A stretch of 64,000 nt of DNA from Chitinophagaceae bacterium (GTDB lineage: Bacteria > Bacteroidota > Bacteroidia > Chitinophagales > UBA10324): NCBI GenBank assembly GCA_016717285.1, contig JADKFU010000004.1, positions 124,001 to 188,000 on the forward strand, given 5' to 3'. Both the position numbers and the translations under genes were made by a program. Shown piece by piece: positions 27,728-36,868 of this stretch. The stretch's first letter is position 1; each line of letters starts with the position of its first letter. The notes beneath the pieces were generated by a model that saw nothing but the letters and a program-made list of their open reading frames with translations, had not been told where the DNA came from and did no database searches.

Positions 27728-28891
27728 CTAAGAGTTCTTATTTAATATTCCCTTCACCTTCTCAAACTCTTCCATTGTATTCACATTCATCAATGACTCT
27801 GACAAAGGCGCTTTGATAATAGTAGCCTCGCTGTTGATCAAAACTTTTCGAGGGCAAGAATATCCCTGTGCCAGAAACGACAACAATACCGCATAACTTT
27901 TCGGTTCCCAGATAGCGATCAGCGGTTCTGGTAATCCATCGTGAGGACTTTCGAAAGCAGTGGCTACTGATGCAGTGTTGCGATGTTCAATCAGGAAGCG
28001 AAATATAGTTTCCTCTAACAAAGGCAAATCGCAGGCAACCACCAACCATGCTGCATTGGGTTGTTCACGAAACGCGGAGAGTATTGCACCATAAGGACCC
28101 AATCCAATAAAAGTATCAGCGATGGTTTTGAATTTTTCATCCATCTCCTGCTGCTGATCTTCCCGGCAGGAAATAAAAACTTCGCTGCAAAATTGTTGCA
28201 GCAACTCTGCCATAAATATCCGTTGCTCTTTTCCATGCCAGTTGATTTTTCCTTTGTCGTTGCCCAGTCGCAGACTCTTTCCGCCGGCAAGCACCAATCC
28301 ATTCAATACCGGTTTGGCAACTTCCATTTTTTGTCGAAAGAATGAAATAATTTTTTCCTTTTCAGCCAGCTTGCAAACCGGAATATTTTTCCAATCCGGA
28401 AGCGCTTCTTTTACAAATTCAAAAACATCATCAACTCCTTCCGCCAATAAAAACAACTGCACATTTGTAAGTTGCTGCACTTTTTTTCTCAGTGAATCTT
28501 CTTTAGCAGAATGCATCACCACCACCTGCGCCTTTGCCTGCTGATGATTTCCATTTACAAAAACAATATCCGCATCATTCATTAACTGGCGGAATTGAAA
28601 CGGGTTGAATGATTTATTAAAGTTGAATTGATGATGATCGATCTTATCAGCATATTCCGTCATTGCACCGCAGGCAAGTCGTCCGGGCAAGATTGCAGGT
28701 TCATTTTCTTTGGAGTGAGCAGCATCAACATAGGCGCATTTATAATTCGCCGAAAGACTACCAATGATTTCTGCAGCCAGTAATTTGATATCAGAACAGG
28801 GAGCGCCCATAAACGCCCATTCATTTCTTCCGAAATTTCCCTGCGCAGGCTTTATCAGCTCTGCATGTTTTTTATGTGGCTGCGAAATCAT
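27728..28891 (-). CDS. mobA: MobA-like molybdenum cofactor guanylyltransferase with extra N-terminal domain
   Basis: The C-terminal part (about residues 195-387) is an NTP-transferase with LVLAGGKSLRLGNDKGKI and VVACDLPLLEETIF, as in MobA, which attaches GMP to molybdopterin. The N-terminal part (about 1-190) lacks a Walker A motif but has KCAYVDAAHSK, IVFVNGNHQQAKAQVVV and a DVFEFV segment. It resembles a MobB-like Rossmann domain that has lost its nucleotide loop; this is my inference. The frame overlaps the downstream gene moaC by 20 bases. Typical MobA is about 190-200 residues, so this is a fusion roughly twice the usual length. Confidence 0.85.
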   Translation of the reverse strand: MISQPHKKHAELIKPAQGNFGRNEWAFMGAPCSDIKLLAAEIIGSLSANYKCAYVDAAHSKENEPAILPGRLACGAMTEYADKIDHHQFNFNKSFNPFQFRQLMNDADIVFVNGNHQQAKAQVVVMHSAKEDSLRKKVQQLTNVQLFLLAEGVDDVFEFVKEALPDWKNIPVCKLAEKEKIISFFRQKMEVAKPVLNGLVLAGGKSLRLGNDKGKINWHGKEQRIFMAELLQQFCSEVFISCREDQQQEMDEKFKTIADTFIGLGPYGAILSAFREQPNAAWLVVACDLPLLEETIFRFLIEHRNTASVATAFESPHDGLPEPLIAIWEPKSYAVLLSFLAQGYSCPRKVLINSEATIIKAPLSESLMNVNTMEEFEKVKGILNKNS

Positions 28892-29354
28892 TTTTACCGC
28901 CTGTTTTTTTTAGCAGTTTTGTTTCTTTAATTACGATGTGGTGACTCAGGGCTTTGCACATATCATAAACAGTTAGCGCAGCGATGGTTGCTCCTACAAG
29001 CGCTTCCATTTCAATACCGGTTTTGGCAGTGATGCTTGCTGTGCATTCAATCACCAATTCGTTCTTATTCCTGAGTTGAATGGTGATGTTACAATTTTCC
29101 AATCCCAACGGATGACACAATGGAATCAGTTCACCGGTTTTTTTTGCGGCCATAATGCCCGCAATAATTGCTGTTTGAAATACAGCGCCCTTCTTCGTAC
29201 GGATATCGCCTTCAGCAAATTTTGAGACTACTTCTTCAGGCAATACGACAACGCTTTGCGCCACCGCAATACGATGAGAAATTTTCTTCTCTCCCACATC
29301 CACCATTTTCACTCTTCCCGTTTCATCTAAATGTGTAATCTCTTGTTTCTTCAT
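28872..29354 (-). CDS. moaC: Cyclic pyranopterin monophosphate synthase accessory protein MoaC
   Basis: The 160-residue protein converts the MoaA product into cyclic pyranopterin monophosphate. It shows HLDETGRVKMVDVGEKK at the start, ELIPLCHPLGLENCNI with the active-site His, TGIEMEALVGATIAALTVYD and MCKALSHHIVIKETKLLKKT. All are diagnostic of MoaC. Its end overlaps the start of the mobA frame, which means tight translational coupling. moaA is not in the window. Confidence 0.96.
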   Translation of the reverse strand: MKKQEITHLDETGRVKMVDVGEKKISHRIAVAQSVVVLPEEVVSKFAEGDIRTKKGAVFQTAIIAGIMAAKKTGELIPLCHPLGLENCNITIQLRNKNELVIECTASITAKTGIEMEALVGATIAALTVYDMCKALSHHIVIKETKLLKKTGGKNDFAAT

Positions 29355-29420
29355 TTAACCAGATATTTACGAAACGCTAAACAACATAAACCCTTCAAAC
29401 AATTCAAACCCTTAAACTCT

Positions 29421-30611
29421 TCAAAATCTCCACACCCTGAACACTTCGCCTTTCGTAAAGTTATTCCGTTCCAGAGGAAGTTCCATAAACGCATTCATGT
29501 CCACCAGGTTTGCAAAATCTCCTGAGCCATTACCCATCACCGGATTGGCCAGCCATTGGCCTTTTTCATTCACACTTAATTTTACCTGCAGGAAATATTG
29601 CAGTGGTGGGTTGAAAACAAAATCTTCATTGAGTATGGCGAATTGCTTTTCCGGCTTCACCTCCCAGCTATTCATTAACCATGGAAGAAAGTAACGGTGC
29701 AGGCACATAAAAGTGCTGACCGGATTTCCCGGTAGGGCAAAAACCAGTAACCCATTCTCATGTTTTCCAAACCAGAATGGTCCTCCGGGCCGTTGCTTTA
29801 CTTTATGAAAATATTTTTTGAACGAAAGTTCTTCCAATGCCTTCGGTACAAAATCAAACTTGCCTGCTGAGATGGCGCCGCTGATAATCATCACATCATA
29901 CTTATCAAGGCACTTGCGGATTTCTTCTCTTGTAATAACAGCGTCATCAGGAATGCGCAGCAGATCAGGATTCAAATTAAATTGCTGCAACACTGCCTGC
30001 ACCGCGTAATTATTGGAACGCCGCACCTGAAAGTTAGAAGGTGTGTCGGTTAATTCCACCAATTCATCTCCGGAAGAAACAATCACCGCACGTGGAAGTT
30101 TCTTCACTAACAATTCATTCTTACCGGCAGAAACAGCCATATTAATTACGGCAGGTGTAATAAACCGATTTGTCCGGCACACTACATCACCTTGCAATTT
30201 ATCCCTGCCTTTGAAGTGAATATTTTGAGAAGGTGCAATGGTTTCAACAAGCACAGTTGCCGCTCCATTCTTCATTTCAATATCTTCATAACGAATAACG
30301 GTATCAACACTTGAAGCGATTGCAGCACCGGTCATGATTTCAACGCACTCATGATCCGATTGTATTTGTATGGGCACTTCTCCGGCTGCTTGTATACCAA
30401 TTACACTGAACGCACGGATACCCTTATTAAAAGCTGCATAGCGAATGGCTATGCCATCCATGGTAACGCGATCGTAAGGAGGGAAATCACGGTCAGCAAG
30501 GATGTCTTCCGCCAATACACGACCCAATGATGTTGCGAAAGAAATTTTCTCCGTAGCAAAATCTTTCTTTTGCGCACGAATAATTTCATCGGCTTCGGCA
30601 ACAGTAATCAT
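29421..30611 (-). CDS. moeA: Molybdopterin molybdenumtransferase MoeA
   Basis: The 396-residue protein inserts molybdate into adenylylated molybdopterin. It has DFPPYDRVTMDGIAIRYAAF, the MTGAAI segment, a GDELVELTDTP block, IISGAISAGKFDFVPKALEE and FALPGNPVSTFMCLHRYF, all typical of MoeA domains III and IV. ISAGKFDFV differs slightly from the common GxSxGDxD motif (Lys in place of Gly-Asp), but other Bacteroidota vary here. It is the first gene of the minus-strand Mo-cofactor run. Confidence 0.94.
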   Translation of the reverse strand: MITVAEADEIIRAQKKDFATEKISFATSLGRVLAEDILADRDFPPYDRVTMDGIAIRYAAFNKGIRAFSVIGIQAAGEVPIQIQSDHECVEIMTGAAIASSVDTVIRYEDIEMKNGAATVLVETIAPSQNIHFKGRDKLQGDVVCRTNRFITPAVINMAVSAGKNELLVKKLPRAVIVSSGDELVELTDTPSNFQVRRSNNYAVQAVLQQFNLNPDLLRIPDDAVITREEIRKCLDKYDVMIISGAISAGKFDFVPKALEELSFKKYFHKVKQRPGGPFWFGKHENGLLVFALPGNPVSTFMCLHRYFLPWLMNSWEVKPEKQFAILNEDFVFNPPLQYFLQVKLSVNEKGQWLANPVMGNGSGDFANLVDMNAFMELPLERNNFTKGEVFRVWRF

Positions 30612-30765
30612 GCTGTTTTTAAGACGGGTAAGAAACAGTTAAAGAGAAAGATTAAAAATAATGCGGGAGAATTAATTGAATAAAAAGACCGAAGCGCAGC
30701 GTTTTGTTTGAAATAAAAAATGCTCTCTGATGTCAATGACGGTAGCGAAATTTCAATTCCTGAAA

Positions 30766-31737
30766 TTACTTCTGCTCTTTTTTTTGCTCTTTCTCCTGAT
30801 CCTTAAAATAGCCACGCAATAAAAAATTATGTTGCATGGCCTCCAGGTTTTCATTCAGTTTTTCTGAACCCGTTTCCAGGTTTTTGATAGTTGCTTTCAT
30901 GCTTTGTGCAGTAGAATCATCACTCATCATAACACCCAAAGGTGAATTGGAATCAGTGCTTGCCGCTTCAAGGTTCTTCACCACCGCATTTGCATTGGCA
31001 ACAATTTGGTTGAGCTGTGCTACTGTTTCACGTATGCTGCTAAAAATCATTGTATCAGATACAAATTCATTAGCTAATCCGCCATTTTGGTTCAACTTAG
31101 CGGTATAGGTGTTAAGATTACCCGTTACCTTCTTTGCATTTAAAGATGCTTCACTGAGTGTCTGAGTGGTTGACAATAAATTATTGTACAACGTTTTATC
31201 GATCAGTAATTTTCCCAGTGTTCCTTCTCCGCTCATAATTTTCTTACCAATCTCTTTGAAATCTGTTGTGATCGCCAGAATGTTTACATTGTTTTCCTGC
31301 AATGTGTTGAACATGTCTTCCGTAGTATACGCCTTATCAACGCTCAGGCGATCTCCTTCCTGAACGGTAGGAGCAGTGGCACTTCCTCCATAAATAACTA
31401 TGATTTTACTACCAATCAATCCATCGGAGCTGATCTTGGCTTTTGCGTTCTTATGGATAAACGGTTGCGCTTTCTCATCAATGTTCATGATTACCAGCAC
31501 CTGTGATTCACCAAAAAAACTCAGGTCTTTGACAGTTCCGATTTTTACCCCGGAAAACCAGATATTATTGCCCTGTTGTAATCCACCCACATCCTCAAAG
31601 ACGGTAGATATTTCTATTTTTTTAATGAAACTTTTGTTCAGACTGCCTATCGCAAGAACTCCTGCGATAAAGAATGCAAGTCCGATCAGGATAAAAATTC
31701 CTACTACGATTGAACGCCTGTTATTTGTGATTGCCAT
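30766..31737 (-). CDS. MCE-family substrate-binding protein (MlaD-type)
   Basis: The 323-residue protein has an N-terminal membrane anchor (SIVVGIFILIGLAFFIAGVL) and an MCE domain (about residues 40-120: VFEDVGGLQQGNNIWFSGVK then IGTVKDLSF). The rest is a long helical region and a Lys/Glu/Gln-rich tail. MCE proteins form hexameric tunnels that carry lipids between the inner and outer membrane. It is the last of three same-strand genes (permease, ATPase, MCE) that make a complete core transporter. Confidence 0.92.
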   Translation of the reverse strand: MAITNNRRSIVVGIFILIGLAFFIAGVLAIGSLNKSFIKKIEISTVFEDVGGLQQGNNIWFSGVKIGTVKDLSFFGESQVLVIMNIDEKAQPFIHKNAKAKISSDGLIGSKIIVIYGGSATAPTVQEGDRLSVDKAYTTEDMFNTLQENNVNILAITTDFKEIGKKIMSGEGTLGKLLIDKTLYNNLLSTTQTLSEASLNAKKVTGNLNTYTAKLNQNGGLANEFVSDTMIFSSIRETVAQLNQIVANANAVVKNLEAASTDSNSPLGVMMSDDSTAQSMKATIKNLETGSEKLNENLEAMQHNFLLRGYFKDQEKEQKKEQK

Positions 31738-31739
31738 TG

Positions 31740-32513
31740 TTATTGAATAAAATTATAGTCAAAAAAACTTTTCACTCTTTCATCATCCGTTTCAAAAACA
31801 TCTTCAAAACTACCGACTTTCAGAAACTGACCTTCCATCAGCATCGCCATGCGATCACCTGTTGCTTTGGCACAGGTGAGATCGTGCGTTATGATGATAG
31901 AACTGGTGTGATAGCGATGTTGGACTTCATTGATAAGATCATTAATTTCCATGCAGGTGATTGGATCAAGACCGGCCGTTGGCTCATCATACAGCATGAT
32001 TTCAGGCTTCAGGATCAGTGTGCGTGCAATGCCAATCCGCTTACGTTGGCCACCGGAAAGATCTGATGGCATCTGGTTGATTTTATCCTGCAATCCAACT
32101 GCTTCAAGCACTTCATTTACAGCGCTGTCAATCTCATCGCTCTTCAGGTTTCTTAGATTTCTTACAAGCGGGAACTCCAGGTTTTCACGTACGGTCATGC
32201 TATCATATAAAGCGCTTCCCTGAAAAGAAAATCCGATTTTCAATCTTAATGCCTGCAACTGCTTTTCATTCAATTCGTCCACATGATTACCTAACACATT
32301 TACCGTACCCTTATCAGGTCTCAGCAAGCCTGAAATTATTTTTATTAAAACGGATTTCCCGGTTCCGGAACGGCCGAGCACAACCACATTTTCTCCTTTG
32401 TAAACATCAAGATCAACCCCACGCAAAACCTGCAATTCACCAAAAGATTTGTAAACGCCTTTGAGCGAAATCACCACGTGCTCTTTATCTAATTCCTGCT
32501 GCTGCTTTCGCAT
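31740..32513 (-). CDS. ABC transporter ATPase of the MCE/Mla lipid transporter
   Basis: The 257-residue ATPase has Walker A LGRSGTGKSVLIK, Q-loop GFSFQGSALYDSMTV, signature DLSGGQRKRIGIARTL, Walker B PEIMLYDEPTAGLD and H-loop SSIIITHD. The sequence is MlaF-type. It drives lipid movement through the MlaE-like permease encoded 16 bases upstream. Only two bases separate it from the MCE gene. Confidence 0.95.
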   Translation of the reverse strand: MRKQQQELDKEHVVISLKGVYKSFGELQVLRGVDLDVYKGENVVVLGRSGTGKSVLIKIISGLLRPDKGTVNVLGNHVDELNEKQLQALRLKIGFSFQGSALYDSMTVRENLEFPLVRNLRNLKSDEIDSAVNEVLEAVGLQDKINQMPSDLSGGQRKRIGIARTLILKPEIMLYDEPTAGLDPITCMEINDLINEVQHRYHTSSIIITHDLTCAKATGDRMAMLMEGQFLKVGSFEDVFETDDERVKSFFDYNFIQ

Positions 32514-32529
32514 TTTATCAATTTTGTTA

Positions 32530-33321
32530 TCACGACATTCTGATCCAGGTGACTACCTGTACAATTAAAATTTCTTCAATAAAAATAAGGAACATGGAAA
32601 CAACCACGGAAGTGTTAGCGGCTCTTCCTACGCCTTGTGTTCCCTGCGTAGCATTAAATCCTTTATAACAACCTACAATGCCGATTGTAAATCCGTAAAC
32701 GATAGCTTTAAACAAGGAAGAGAAAATATCGAGAAAAGTGATTTGCTGAAAAGCAGATTGAAAAAATGAAGTGAAGCTGGTGAGTTCATTTAAATGCACA
32801 TTCAAATACGCTCCCATCAATCCTACAAATGCGCTGTAGATCATTAAAATCGGAACGGTAAGTGTGGTAGCAGCCACTCGGCTAACCACCAGAAACTTAA
32901 AAGGGTTTACCGCAGAAACTTCCATAGCATCTATCTGTTCTGTCACTTTCATAGACCCTAATTCCGCACCTATATTCGATCCTACCTTTCCTGCTGTGAT
33001 CAATGCGGTAACAAGTGGTGCCAACGCTCTGATGATTGCTATGGCAATTAAAGAGGGCAACCAGGAAGCAGCGCCAAATTCGGCCAATGATGGCCTGGAC
33101 TGGTTAGTAAACACAACGCCTGTAACAAAACCTGTTAAGGTTATTAATGGCAACGATTTATAACCGATCTCAAAACATTGCCTGATAATTTCACGGAATT
33201 CAAAGGGCGGCTGGAAAACCTCTTTGAAAAAACGGAAAATGAATTTGAATGAATTGTAGAGTTCCAGGAAAATCGGATCAATCCATTTTGAAATCACATA
33301 TTCTCTGGGCGTAGAACTCAT
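32530..33321 (-). CDS. MlaE-family permease of the lipid transporter
   Basis: The 263-residue membrane protein has the MlaE pattern: TLTGFVTGVVFTNQ, APLVTALITAGKVGSNIGAE, LGSMKVTEQIDAMEV, VSRVAATTLTVPILMIY and GCYKGFNATQGTQGVGRAAN. These parts bind the ATPase and lipid substrate. It is the first gene in the minus-strand operon. Lipid direction (import or export) cannot be told from sequence. Confidence 0.95.
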   Translation of the reverse strand: MSSTPREYVISKWIDPIFLELYNSFKFIFRFFKEVFQPPFEFREIIRQCFEIGYKSLPLITLTGFVTGVVFTNQSRPSLAEFGAASWLPSLIAIAIIRALAPLVTALITAGKVGSNIGAELGSMKVTEQIDAMEVSAVNPFKFLVVSRVAATTLTVPILMIYSAFVGLMGAYLNVHLNELTSFTSFFQSAFQQITFLDIFSSLFKAIVYGFTIGIVGCYKGFNATQGTQGVGRAANTSVVVSMFLIFIEEILIVQVVTWIRMS

Positions 33322-33485
33322 TAATAATTTGTACTTATTTTGAAATAAAGACTTGAAATTTTTTAACTGCCTTATTTACAGTACGGGGAAAATATTTCTC
33401 GATCATTCACAAAGAAATTCCGTTTCCCCAGTATGAGGCAATTAAAGGCTTGAAGTTATTTATTATTAACTGAAAAACTAAATAT

Positions 33486-33521
33486 CCTGTCAATTCTGCA
33501 ATCGCTGCGCCAATTGACAGG
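33486..33521. promoter_or_regulatory. Inverted repeat in a 352-base divergent gap
   Basis: Perfect 10-base arms CCTGTCAATT (33486-33495) and AATTGACAGG (33512-33521) flank a 16-base loop. It lies between the mlaE-like gene and the SnoaL-like gene, which diverge. It could be an operator or an RNA hairpin. I see nothing else definite in the gap beyond A/T-rich sequence and a poly-A run near 33584. Confidence 0.45.
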
Positions 33522-33673
33522 GCACGTGTTTGCTTTCTTTATATTAAAAATAGGCAGCAACATCAGGTGCTACCCTTCCTTAAAAAAAAAATCCCAATGC
33601 CTGTCCTGTTTGTAAAATTCCCAACGTCATTACAAACAATTTTCAAACATTTCAAACCTAAAAGACAAAAACC

Positions 33674-34030
33674 ATGATGACAACACAACAAGTCGCCGAG
33701 CGGCTGGTATTACTTTGCCGCAACGGAAAAATTGCAGAAGCAGGGGCAGAACTTTACGCTGATAATATTGAAAGTATGGAACCTGAATATGGTCCTATCA
33801 AATCGGCAAAGGGAAAGGTGGCAGTAGGAGAAAAGGGGCAACAATTTGCGCAAATGATTGAAGAACGTCATGGAGGATCATTTTCAGAACCTGTAGTAGG
33901 CGGAAAATATTTCAGCCTCGCGATGGTGCTTGATGCGACTTTCAAAGGACAGGGCAGAATGACGTTGGATGAAATCTGCCTTTATGAAGTGAAGGATGGC
34001 AAGATCGTGAAGGAACAGTTTTTCTACTGA
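33674..34030 (+). CDS. SnoaL-like (NTF2-fold) small protein
   Basis: The 118-residue protein fits the SnoaL-like polyketide-cyclase/NTF2 fold: LVLLCRNGKIAEAGAELYAD, then MEPEYGPIKSAKGKVAVGEK and ICLYEVKDGKIVKEQFFY. Many Bacteroidota carry such proteins; they may bind small molecules or isomerise them. It is a single-gene unit with no neighbour on the same strand close by. Confidence 0.8.
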   Translation: MMTTQQVAERLVLLCRNGKIAEAGAELYADNIESMEPEYGPIKSAKGKVAVGEKGQQFAQMIEERHGGSFSEPVVGGKYFSLAMVLDATFKGQGRMTLDEICLYEVKDGKIVKEQFFY

Positions 34031-34067
34031 AAACTGCAACCGTCGATATAATATCATGAAAAGAGAG

Positions 34068-34092
34068 CCCTGACCGGTGATGGAGGTCAGGG
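34068..34092. terminator. Hairpin between convergent SnoaL-like and AraC genes
   Basis: Perfect 8-bp arms CCCTGACC and GGTCAGGG close a 9-base loop. It lies 38 bases after the SnoaL-like stop and before the convergent AraC gene. T-rich bases follow only weakly on either strand, so its termination strength is uncertain. Confidence 0.5.
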
Positions 34093-34240
34093 ATTTCTCC
34101 ATCTTCCATTACAGATACACCAATCTGACAATTAAGCCCCAAATGCGAGTATAATGGAACTTGAAACATCAATTAAGTACCTGGCCAAATAAGTGCTAAC
34201 GTTAAAATCCACAGTAACCTTTCTGATTGGTCTTGGTCAA

Positions 34241-35083
34241 TCACCTCCTTTTTCTGAATAACACAGGCGTCAATACTTTCTTTCTCTTAAAGACCCGGTT
34301 GAAATAAGTAATACTTTCAAATCCGCTTGCCCATGCAATATCTGCAATGGTGCGATCGGTTTCAGTCAGCAAGGTACATGCCTGCGAAATTCTGATTTCA
34401 TTCACATAATCAGAAAAAGTTTTGCCTGTTGTCCGTTTGAAAAATTTGCAAAAGGCACTGGAAGAAAGATGAATCTGCTTCGCGGCATCATTCACCGAAA
34501 TGTCTTTTGAAAAATTCCGGAGCACATATCCGCAAACCTGGTTGATGCGATTTTCATTTTCCACTCCTTTCACAGGGTGGAAATAGCTGGAAGTAAGTGG
34601 CTGTGATCTCAGACCTGAAAGCATACTGAGCAAATGCAACAAACGAATTACCCTTTGCGGACCTGTTTCCTCAGCAAGGGTTTTGACTTCCATCATGGCT
34701 TCGGTCGCACCGGTTTTAAAATACAGTCCTCTTCTGCAGTCAGTTAATAATTTCTTCACATCCTTGAACTCTGACAGTTCTATGAACGGCTTCATAAATT
34801 CATCAGAAAACTGAATCACAGTGGCTGTGCATTTCTTCTTTTGATTGGCTGGTACACTTTCCCAGGTATGCGGCAGTTCAGGCCCAAGCAATACCAAATC
34901 GCCGGATTCAAAATTCTTCAGACTGTCGCCTACCAATCGCTTACCGCAGCCACTTTCAATCAGTGTAAGTTCATATTCAGGATGATAGTGCCACTTGAAA
35001 GGAAATCCGGGTGCAGTAAACCGGAAGGCAAGAAATGAATGCATGCCTTTCTTTACCTTGATATCTTCAAAAGTTGCTTTCAT
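34241..35083 (-). CDS. AraC-family transcriptional regulator
   Basis: The 280-residue protein has an N-terminal cupin sensor domain (FPFKWHYHPEYELTLIESGC, then GDLVLLGPELPHTWES) and a C-terminal double helix-turn-helix (about 180-280: ISVNDAAKQIHLSSSAFCKF, RTIADIAWASGFESITYFNR and VFKR). Such sugar-responsive AraC proteins control nearby catabolic genes. It is divergent from the dioxygenase/isomerase/GH127 run, with a perfect inverted repeat in the gap. Confidence 0.93.
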   Translation of the reverse strand: MKATFEDIKVKKGMHSFLAFRFTAPGFPFKWHYHPEYELTLIESGCGKRLVGDSLKNFESGDLVLLGPELPHTWESVPANQKKKCTATVIQFSDEFMKPFIELSEFKDVKKLLTDCRRGLYFKTGATEAMMEVKTLAEETGPQRVIRLLHLLSMLSGLRSQPLTSSYFHPVKGVENENRINQVCGYVLRNFSKDISVNDAAKQIHLSSSAFCKFFKRTTGKTFSDYVNEIRISQACTLLTETDRTIADIAWASGFESITYFNRVFKRKKVLTPVLFRKRR

Positions 35084-35086
35084 ACT

Positions 35087-35141
35087 GCACTATATTTCAT
35101 TACACAAATCTATAAATTAAACTGTAGTGTCAATATAGTGC
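35087..35141. promoter_or_regulatory. Inverted repeat, possible AraC operator
   Basis: Arms GCACTATATT (35087-35096) and AATATAGTGC (35132-35141) are exact reverse complements 35 bases apart, in the divergent gap of the AraC gene and the PhyH gene. The first arm lies 4 bases from the regulator start codon. This is a good position for an autoregulatory or shared operator. Confidence 0.5.
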
Positions 35142-35211
35142 CAACAGTGGAATAAATCGTGTTATATGGCTATAGGAATTTCTCTCATTTTTGTGTCAAA
35201 TAAAACTGCTC

Positions 35212-36045
35212 ATGAACATCATAACCGGACTTGCACCAAAGTGGAATGAAACCTATTCCATAAGCCACGAACAAATTGATTTCTTTAAAAAGAATGGTTT
35301 CATCAAAATCAAAAATGTGTTGACTCCTGAAGAACTTCAATACATGAATGAGGTAATTACCCGCGAAGTGGAGCGATTGAACACCGAACAAAAATCTTTG
35401 CAGGAACGTGACACTTATGGTAAAGCATTCCTGCAAATCATGAACATCTGGACAAAATCCGACGCAGTAAAAGAAATTGTTTTCAATAAACGACTTGCAA
35501 AGATTGCTGCTGAACTGATGCAGGTTTCCGGTACGCGCTTATACCACGACCAGGCATTGTTTAAAGAACCTGGCGGAGGTCATACGCCCTGGCATGCTGA
35601 TCAATTTTACTGGCCGCTTGAAACAGACAGAACCATCACTGTCTGGATTCCACTGCAGGAAACACCCTTGGAAATGGGACCGCTCGAATTTGCTGCTCAA
35701 AGTTACCAGCTCATAGCTGGACGTGAGTTGATGATCAGCGATGAAAGCCAGGAAAAACTAGAGCGCAATCTGAGAATAAATAATTTCCCGCACATCGTTG
35801 AACCATTTGAATTAGGGGAAGTAAGTTTTCATTCCGGCTGGTTGTTTCATCGTGCAGGCGCTAATAAAAGCGGTGAGATGCGCAAAGTGATGACTATGAT
35901 TTATATGGACAAAGAAATGAAACTGAAAAAGCCGGAAAACGAAAATCAAATGAATGATCTGAATCAATGGTGCCCCGGAGCTGAAGTTGGAGCAGTGATC
36001 AACTCTCCTTTAAATCCCGTTCTTTATTCCCGCGATGAAGATTAA
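35212..36045 (+). CDS. Phytanoyl-CoA dioxygenase (PhyH) family oxygenase
   Basis: I choose ATG 35212 rather than a TTG seven codons earlier, giving 277 residues. The 2-oxoglutarate/Fe(II) site is visible: HxD in GGGHTPWHADQFYWPLE and the distal His in SFHSGWLFHRAGANKSGEMR with the 2-oxoglutarate-binding Arg. The family hydroxylates diverse small molecules. Its stop overlaps the next gene by 11 bases, so the two proteins probably act on a shared substrate, likely a sugar or sugar-derived compound. Confidence 0.88.
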   Translation: MNIITGLAPKWNETYSISHEQIDFFKKNGFIKIKNVLTPEELQYMNEVITREVERLNTEQKSLQERDTYGKAFLQIMNIWTKSDAVKEIVFNKRLAKIAAELMQVSGTRLYHDQALFKEPGGGHTPWHADQFYWPLETDRTITVWIPLQETPLEMGPLEFAAQSYQLIAGRELMISDESQEKLERNLRINNFPHIVEPFELGEVSFHSGWLFHRAGANKSGEMRKVMTMIYMDKEMKLKKPENENQMNDLNQWCPGAEVGAVINSPLNPVLYSRDED

Positions 36046-36868
36046 ATATGCATGCCCTTTCTGGGGACAGGAACATTTGGAAGCAACGGCATTCGTGGCC
36101 AAAGTAATTGACGCTGAATTTGATGGCATTGAAATCAACCTGCCTGCTGAAGGTTCTTTCACTAATCAGTTTCTAAAAACCATTGAAAACATCCGTTCAA
36201 TGAATCCTGAATTTGTTTTCATTGCACAAGCAATCGTCTCACCCGTCAATAACAAGGTGGATGAATACCGTAGCAGCATGGAAAGAAGATTGCAGCAGTT
36301 AGTCAGTTTCCAACCTGATTTCATCAATGCGCATACCGGTAAAGATCATTATTCATTTGACGACAATTGCCGGATCATTGAAACTTGCATGAACATCAGC
36401 GCAAAATCAGGCATCAGTATCTTGCACGAAACCCATCGTGGCAGATTTTCATTTCATGCCACTACTTTAATTCCATATCTGGAAAAATTTCCAGAACTGA
36501 AACTTGTAGGTGACCTCTCCCATTTTTGTGTGGTTTCAGAAAGTCTATTGCAAGATCAGGAGACATTTCTTCAAAAGATCTTCCCACACATTCTTCACCT
36601 GCATGCACGAATAGGTCACGAACAGTCGCCGCAGGTAAGCGATCCGTTTGCGCCGGAATGGAAAGGCCATCTTAAAATATTTTTGGATTGGTGGAAGGAA
36701 ATCATTCTTTGCAATCATCAGCAAGGCAATGAAACATTTACAATTTGTCCGGAGTTTGGTCCGACTCCATATATGCCTGCTATTTCATCTTCAGAAAAAC
36801 CTATCGCTTACCAATGGAAAATAAATAGTGCAATGAAAAATTACCTCCGGGAAAATCTTACACCATGA
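36035..36868 (+). CDS. Sugar-phosphate isomerase/epimerase-like TIM-barrel protein
   Basis: The 277-residue protein matches the xylose isomerase-like AP-endonuclease superfamily: FDGIEINLP early, FINAHTGKDHYSFDD, ILHETHRGRFSFHA, LVGDLSHFCVVSES and HLHARIGHEQSPQV. The conserved Glu and His residues are consistent with a divalent metal site. Its end overlaps the GH127 start by four bases. It may isomerise or epimerise a sugar released by the glycosidases; the exact reaction is not known. Confidence 0.82.
   Translation: MKIKYACPFWGQEHLEATAFVAKVIDAEFDGIEINLPAEGSFTNQFLKTIENIRSMNPEFVFIAQAIVSPVNNKVDEYRSSMERRLQQLVSFQPDFINAHTGKDHYSFDDNCRIIETCMNISAKSGISILHETHRGRFSFHATTLIPYLEKFPELKLVGDLSHFCVVSESLLQDQETFLQKIFPHILHLHARIGHEQSPQVSDPFAPEWKGHLKIFLDWWKEIILCNHQQGNETFTICPEFGPTPYMPAISSSEKPIAYQWKINSAMKNYLRENLTP

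Noticed and set aside
30766..33321. Novel transport system
   Set aside because: It is the standard three-gene core of an MCE/Mla lipid transporter.
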